Below, piece by piece: positions 60,401 to 64,000 of a stretch of 64,000 nt of DNA (the stretch's first letter is position 1; every line of letters starts with the position of its first letter). The notes beneath the pieces are model-generated. The model searched no databases, had not been told where the DNA came from, and saw only the letters and a program-made list of their open reading frames with translations. The stretch comes from Nymphaea colorata (taxonomy: Eukaryota; Streptophyta; Magnoliopsida; Nymphaeales; Nymphaeaceae), in NCBI RefSeq assembly GCF_008831285.2, contig NC_045141.1:19526848-19590847 (forward strand), given 5' to 3'. A program made the position numbers and the translations under genes.

Positions 60401-61382
60401 TATCCAATGATACAGGTCGATACAGGACAATAAGCGACACAGAGCAAATACAGAGGCTACATAATATTACCTGGTGACTCAACATGCCAACAAAACGTGT
60501 CGTAGGAAGCAATACGATGAATTTTTACATTGGTGTGAATGGGTTCAGCTGTATAATGAGTCTGATTTCTGGTAGATGCGACTACAATATTTAGATCTTT
60601 GTGTCAGTCCCGAAAATGTGTCTGGTGACTGGTCCGCTGAAGAGTGGGCACATCATAGGAAGCAATACGATGAATTTTTACATTGGTGTGAATGGGTTCA
60701 GCTGTATAATGAGTCTGATTTCTGGTAGATGCGACTACAATATTTAGATCTTTGTGTCAGTCCCGAAAATGTGTCTGGTGACTGGTCCGCTGAAGAATGG
60801 GCACATATAGGATGTACCCGAGGTTAGATGTTCCTTGAATGTGACGTGTAAATGGTTTGGTTTGTCATTTTTCGGTTCAGTTAGCTCAACCCACTTACAC
60901 TCCTCCAGGTCGTACTGTATGTTCACCATGAAGTATATGGGGCTAGGAGAATGATACGATGCATTATCATAATTGTTGTCACTTGTGACTACTTTCCAGC
61001 ACCCCATTGGGAATAGTTGAAAGTTCAACCTGTTAACTTGCTTCAAGGTGAGTGAATTTTGAATTTGTATTGCAGGCTTAGCACAAGTTGTCAGTGGTTT
61101 TGCGCTGAAAAATGTCCAGCAGGTACAGTTGCATTTCTTAGTTGCTTGTGGAACGTCATTTCATTCATCTCCTGCCTAAAACATTTTGTTCTCAAGTTTT
61201 ACCTTACAATGAATGGTTTACAGGGAGCAGCAACCACATGTTATGTTGCACTGAGTCCCCAAGTCAGAGGTATAAGTGGTAAGTACTACTGTGATTCCAA
61301 TGAAGCAACACCAAGCTACCATGCGAGAGACCCGGAGCTGGCAAAGAAACTCTGGGATTTCAGTAAGAACTTGATCCAGTGA
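54497..61382 (+). CDS. Short-chain dehydrogenase/reductase, TIC32-like, with damaged exon 2 end
   Basis: Exons: 54497..54605, 56119..about 56361, 56454..56522, 56979..57132, 57359..57437, 60012..60096, 61076..61122 and 61224..61382. Exon 1 starts [20 protein letters not shown] and leads, across a phase-1 junction, into the NAD(P)-binding TGASSGIG. Later motifs are [27 protein letters not shown], the catalytic YGQSK and [14 protein letters not shown], ending [11 protein letters not shown]. The order and the length of about 314 aa fit the plant TIC32 / WW-oxidoreductase-like SDR family. The exception is the end of exon 2: where relatives read NNAG followed by a GT donor, this gene reads YTA followed by ATACTT. 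With that donor gone the gene may be inactive, or use a weak downstream GT. All other junctions are canonical. TIC32 itself acts at the chloroplast inner envelope; localisation of this relative is not shown. Confidence 0.87.
58879..59420. repeat. Three diverged tandem repeats (about 160-180 bp) in SDR intron 5
   Basis: Units start with AAAAGGAA at 58879, 59062 and 59220. They share landmarks such as CAAGAGACTGCTAGAGAAGT, AATCAGATCCATGATAGTGC and GGAAGACT. Divergence is clear, so the array is old. No coding capacity. Confidence 0.75.
60503..60808. repeat. 153-bp tandem duplication in SDR intron 6
   Basis: TAGGAAGCAATACGATGAAT occurs at 60503 and again at 60656. The following ~150 bp are nearly identical, including GGTTCAGCTGTATAATGAGT and GTCCGCTGAAGAGTGGGCAC (AAT for AGT in the second copy). 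Recent local duplication. Confidence 0.9.
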
Positions 61383-64000
61383 TCTGCTTATAAACTCTAT
61401 GAATTCAAGGCCCCTGAATGCGCCTCTATCTAAAAAAGACAGAAAGCGAGAGATAACCGGCTACAACAGGGCAAAAACCAACCAGTAAGGATAAAACATG
61501 TCTGTGTTTTTATTATGGAAGCTTGTAGACGAAAAATGCAATAGATACTTGGTGTCACTTGAGTCATATGATCTGAAGATTGTTTTCATTATGCGTTATG
61601 TGATGCTAGGTGATTACTTCAAGTTAATTATGGGTGTGTGCCGTTTGAAATAAAGCTGCAAGTCAATTAAATTAAGCAGCAACGATCAAATGCAAATATC
61701 ATGGTTCTTCAATGTGTACAGTGTCAAGAGTCTTCCACTATACTTATGAAAAAATGCTCAACGGGGCATTTATTAACCAGGAAATGAATTTCAGGGTATT
61801 CGGCAAGTAAAATTCCCACCTGTATGCACCCCCACGACATGGACACAAATGCACTTCAGCATGAAAATTTGTTTACTTGTTTTGTGTCTTTAATGCGCAA
61901 AGTTCGAGGAGAAAGTTCGACCCTGGAGGCTGCTTATTTCCCCCTAAATCCCTCTCTATGGTGAACAAACGCCTCCAAACTCCTAAGAGGTTGAGACTAG
62001 ACGAGGGTCGATGGCAGGACAGCGTCCTTCGTCCCCTGCACAGCGGAAGGTCGACAGACAACCCTCGATATCGACGGCTTTGCTGTTCTATGAGGGTAAA
62101 GTCGACCCTCGGCCTGCGGCAGGATAACGGGGGTCGACTACGGCGACGCCGGCATCGATTCTTGTTCTTGTAAGTCTTCTTTGAAATAATTTTAGTTGTG
62201 AAGAGTAATTTTGTACACTAAATTTCCTTTCTAACTTGAAACAATTACAAATGGCCGCTCCTCTTTTGCACCCTATAACAATTTCAACTTTTTGAAGGAC
62301 AGCAATTCCCAATGGGGTTGGTTCAACAAGATCGTGTAGGGGCTGGCAGGCGACAGTTCTCCCTTTTGATTCTACCACTAACGTGCAAGTTGAAACTTCG
62401 CATGGGCGGTATCTTGAGGTATCGACGTAGGTTCTTACCATGAAGGGTTGGGTGACTGACTTTTCACTGTCTGCACCTACAATTATTTTTGTCGAATTTG
62501 TAGAAACATCCACATTCTGGTCGTATTCAGGAATCCCAATTAAACAATGCAAACTAAGATCTCCTCCAGAATCAGTCTTCCCCTTTCCAGCCCTCATCTT
62601 TGCAGCAGCCTCAAACTGGCTTTTTCTAGGTAATATTGCAGACCAAAACATTTTTGTAGCATCTAATGCAGAACCATATGAAATTGTGGACTCTTCCAGC
62701 CATGACCAATACTATGGGATTCAGAGCAACATCATCTAACTCTTCACTGGAGCACTGCAAAGAAAGAGTAGAAATCAGAAACAACTCAACATATGGAAGA
62801 ACAAACGATTAGAAAAGGAGAAGCCTCCAAATTATTTCGAAAATTGTGAAATCTCATTGTTTGCTTTAAGGAGTAGGTTCTGAAAAACAATCATAAACAT
62901 CTCGCTCAAAATACTGGCAAGCAAGAAGCTCGTGATGATTGGCTTTGTTGAGCTTTTACCTGCAGCTTCAAGCAACCTTTCCAGTTCATGTTATTACATT
63001 TTGAAACCAAGTTGGTGCAACCACGCTGGACAAAGAAATCCCAGACATCTAAACAAAAGATTTATAGCTACCAACCCAAGCAACAAAATTTAAAAGGGTC
63101 GTTGATGGGAGAGGCGACCGTCACCCTCTCCGCTGTGGCCGAGAGGGGAGCCAGGAGTTTTGGTTGAACTATAGTTTTACAATTACAATAGGGGCCAAAA
63201 TAAAAATTTTCAAAAATTTTTATATATGTTAAACTAAATTTTTTGAAATTCACATATAAAATTTTTGAAAATTTTACATCTGAGGAGAGGGCGGGGGCCG
63301 ATCTCTAGTCAAAACAAGAGAGAGAGGCCTGATAGAGAGGGTGACTATTGCCCCTCCTTGTCGGGTCCTCTTGTCCAGCTAGGTTTTGCAAGTTCAGAAG
63401 CAGAGTTGCATGCACCACCAAAAGAAAAAAATAAATATTTTTGAAATTACTGAAAAAGAAATGTCCTTTTAAGTCTTTTCATTTTTTTTGAGTTCCACTT
63501 CGGTCCTTATAAAAAGTTTCTTAATTTAAATAAGGGCATTTTTGTCATTAACCATATTAGTGCATGGAATTTCATGTGATTAAAACATGAGGGCCTTTTT
63601 AGTAGCCTTCAAAAGTTGAGCGTGCATCTGTCATAGTTGCCAAAGATAAGCGCCGGTTTGCATTTTTTTCTTCAAACTTTTCTAATCTAAAATGTGAAGC
63701 AGGTTGCTTGTTATGCCCTTTCACCTACAAAAAGGGGCATGACACTCAATGTCATGTGAAGGCTAAGCAGGTTGTTTGTTATGTCTTTAAAAGAAGTCTG
63801 AAAATTAGCTAGAAAAGTCCAGGGCCTATTTGATGAGCTTTAGAAGCAAGGCGGTGAGGGTGGTGATTTATTATTCATCCGCTTGTTAGGGGCCCTTTTG
63901 CACTTTTATCATAAACTTAGTATCTATTTTCTTGACAAATTTTCCTTAAAAAGTTGGGTTGTTTGCCATTAGAACGACAAATCCAATAATTTAATATCTT
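61383..64000. other. 3' flank of the SDR gene and unassigned sequence
   Basis: No gene is named here. A minus-strand frame of 187 codons is open at 62651..62088, and a minus-strand segment after a TTTGCAG at about 62760 is open nearby in another frame. Neither shows a domain I recognise. From 63.1 kb on the sequence is A/T-rich with short GC-rich patches (63105-63160, 63280-63370), and I see no features. Confidence 0.45.

Overview
This is plant nuclear DNA. It has GT-AG split genes with long introns, a nuclear-type tRNA-Asn, many (CT)n, (AT)n and (GT)n microsatellites, a LINE remnant and several MITE-like foldback elements. All recognisable genes are angiosperm families: USP/kinase/U-box (PUB33/PUB35 class) proteins, a SKP1-like 20/21 protein and a TIC32-like short-chain dehydrogenase. 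The long introns and dense microsatellites would suit an early-diverging angiosperm or magnoliid, but the sequence alone does not settle the species.

Region 1 (1-31 kb) is a U-box kinase cluster. Copy 1 enters from the left edge and only its U-box end is present (1-521). Copy 2 (2969-9879, +) and copy 3 (14438-20167, +) lie in two tandem units of about 9-10 kb, spaced about 11.7 kb apart. Copy 3 assembles into one uninterrupted 857-aa reading frame of eight exons (USP, Ser/Pro linker, coiled coil, kinase, U-box). Copy 2 looks dead: a LINE fragment replaces its exon 5, the exon 6 acceptor AG is TG, and the kinase DFG is NFG. Copy 4 (23916-29490, -) is a more distant convergent paralog without a USP domain. 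Both its catalytic Asp and its DFG motif are changed, so it is a predicted pseudokinase/U-box protein.

Region 2 (31-35.4 kb) is mostly intergenic. It holds a tRNA-Asn(GTT) on the minus strand, a SINE-like box A/box B piece, a small secreted-looking ORF and a foldback element.

Region 3 (35.8-50.2 kb, -) is one long gene for a SKP1-like protein of the ASK20/ASK21 type. I could join nine exons with compatible phases to about 352 aa. Its introns hold most of the repeats, and one contains a frame-preserving 75-bp candidate cassette exon.

Region 4 (54.5-61.4 kb, +) is a TIC32-like SDR gene of eight exons. Its first exon is short and hidden in another reading frame. The 3' end of exon 2 is altered: NNAG has become YTA and the 5' splice site is gone. 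The gene may be decaying or spliced differently. The remaining sequence to 64 kb has no gene I can name.

The U-box proteins (stand-alone E3 ligases) and the SKP1-like protein (SCF adaptor) both belong to ubiquitination, but nothing in the sequence links them functionally. I found no new multi-gene system. The most informative material is how the paralogs decay: LINE-for-exon replacement, graded loss of kinase residues and splice-site loss.
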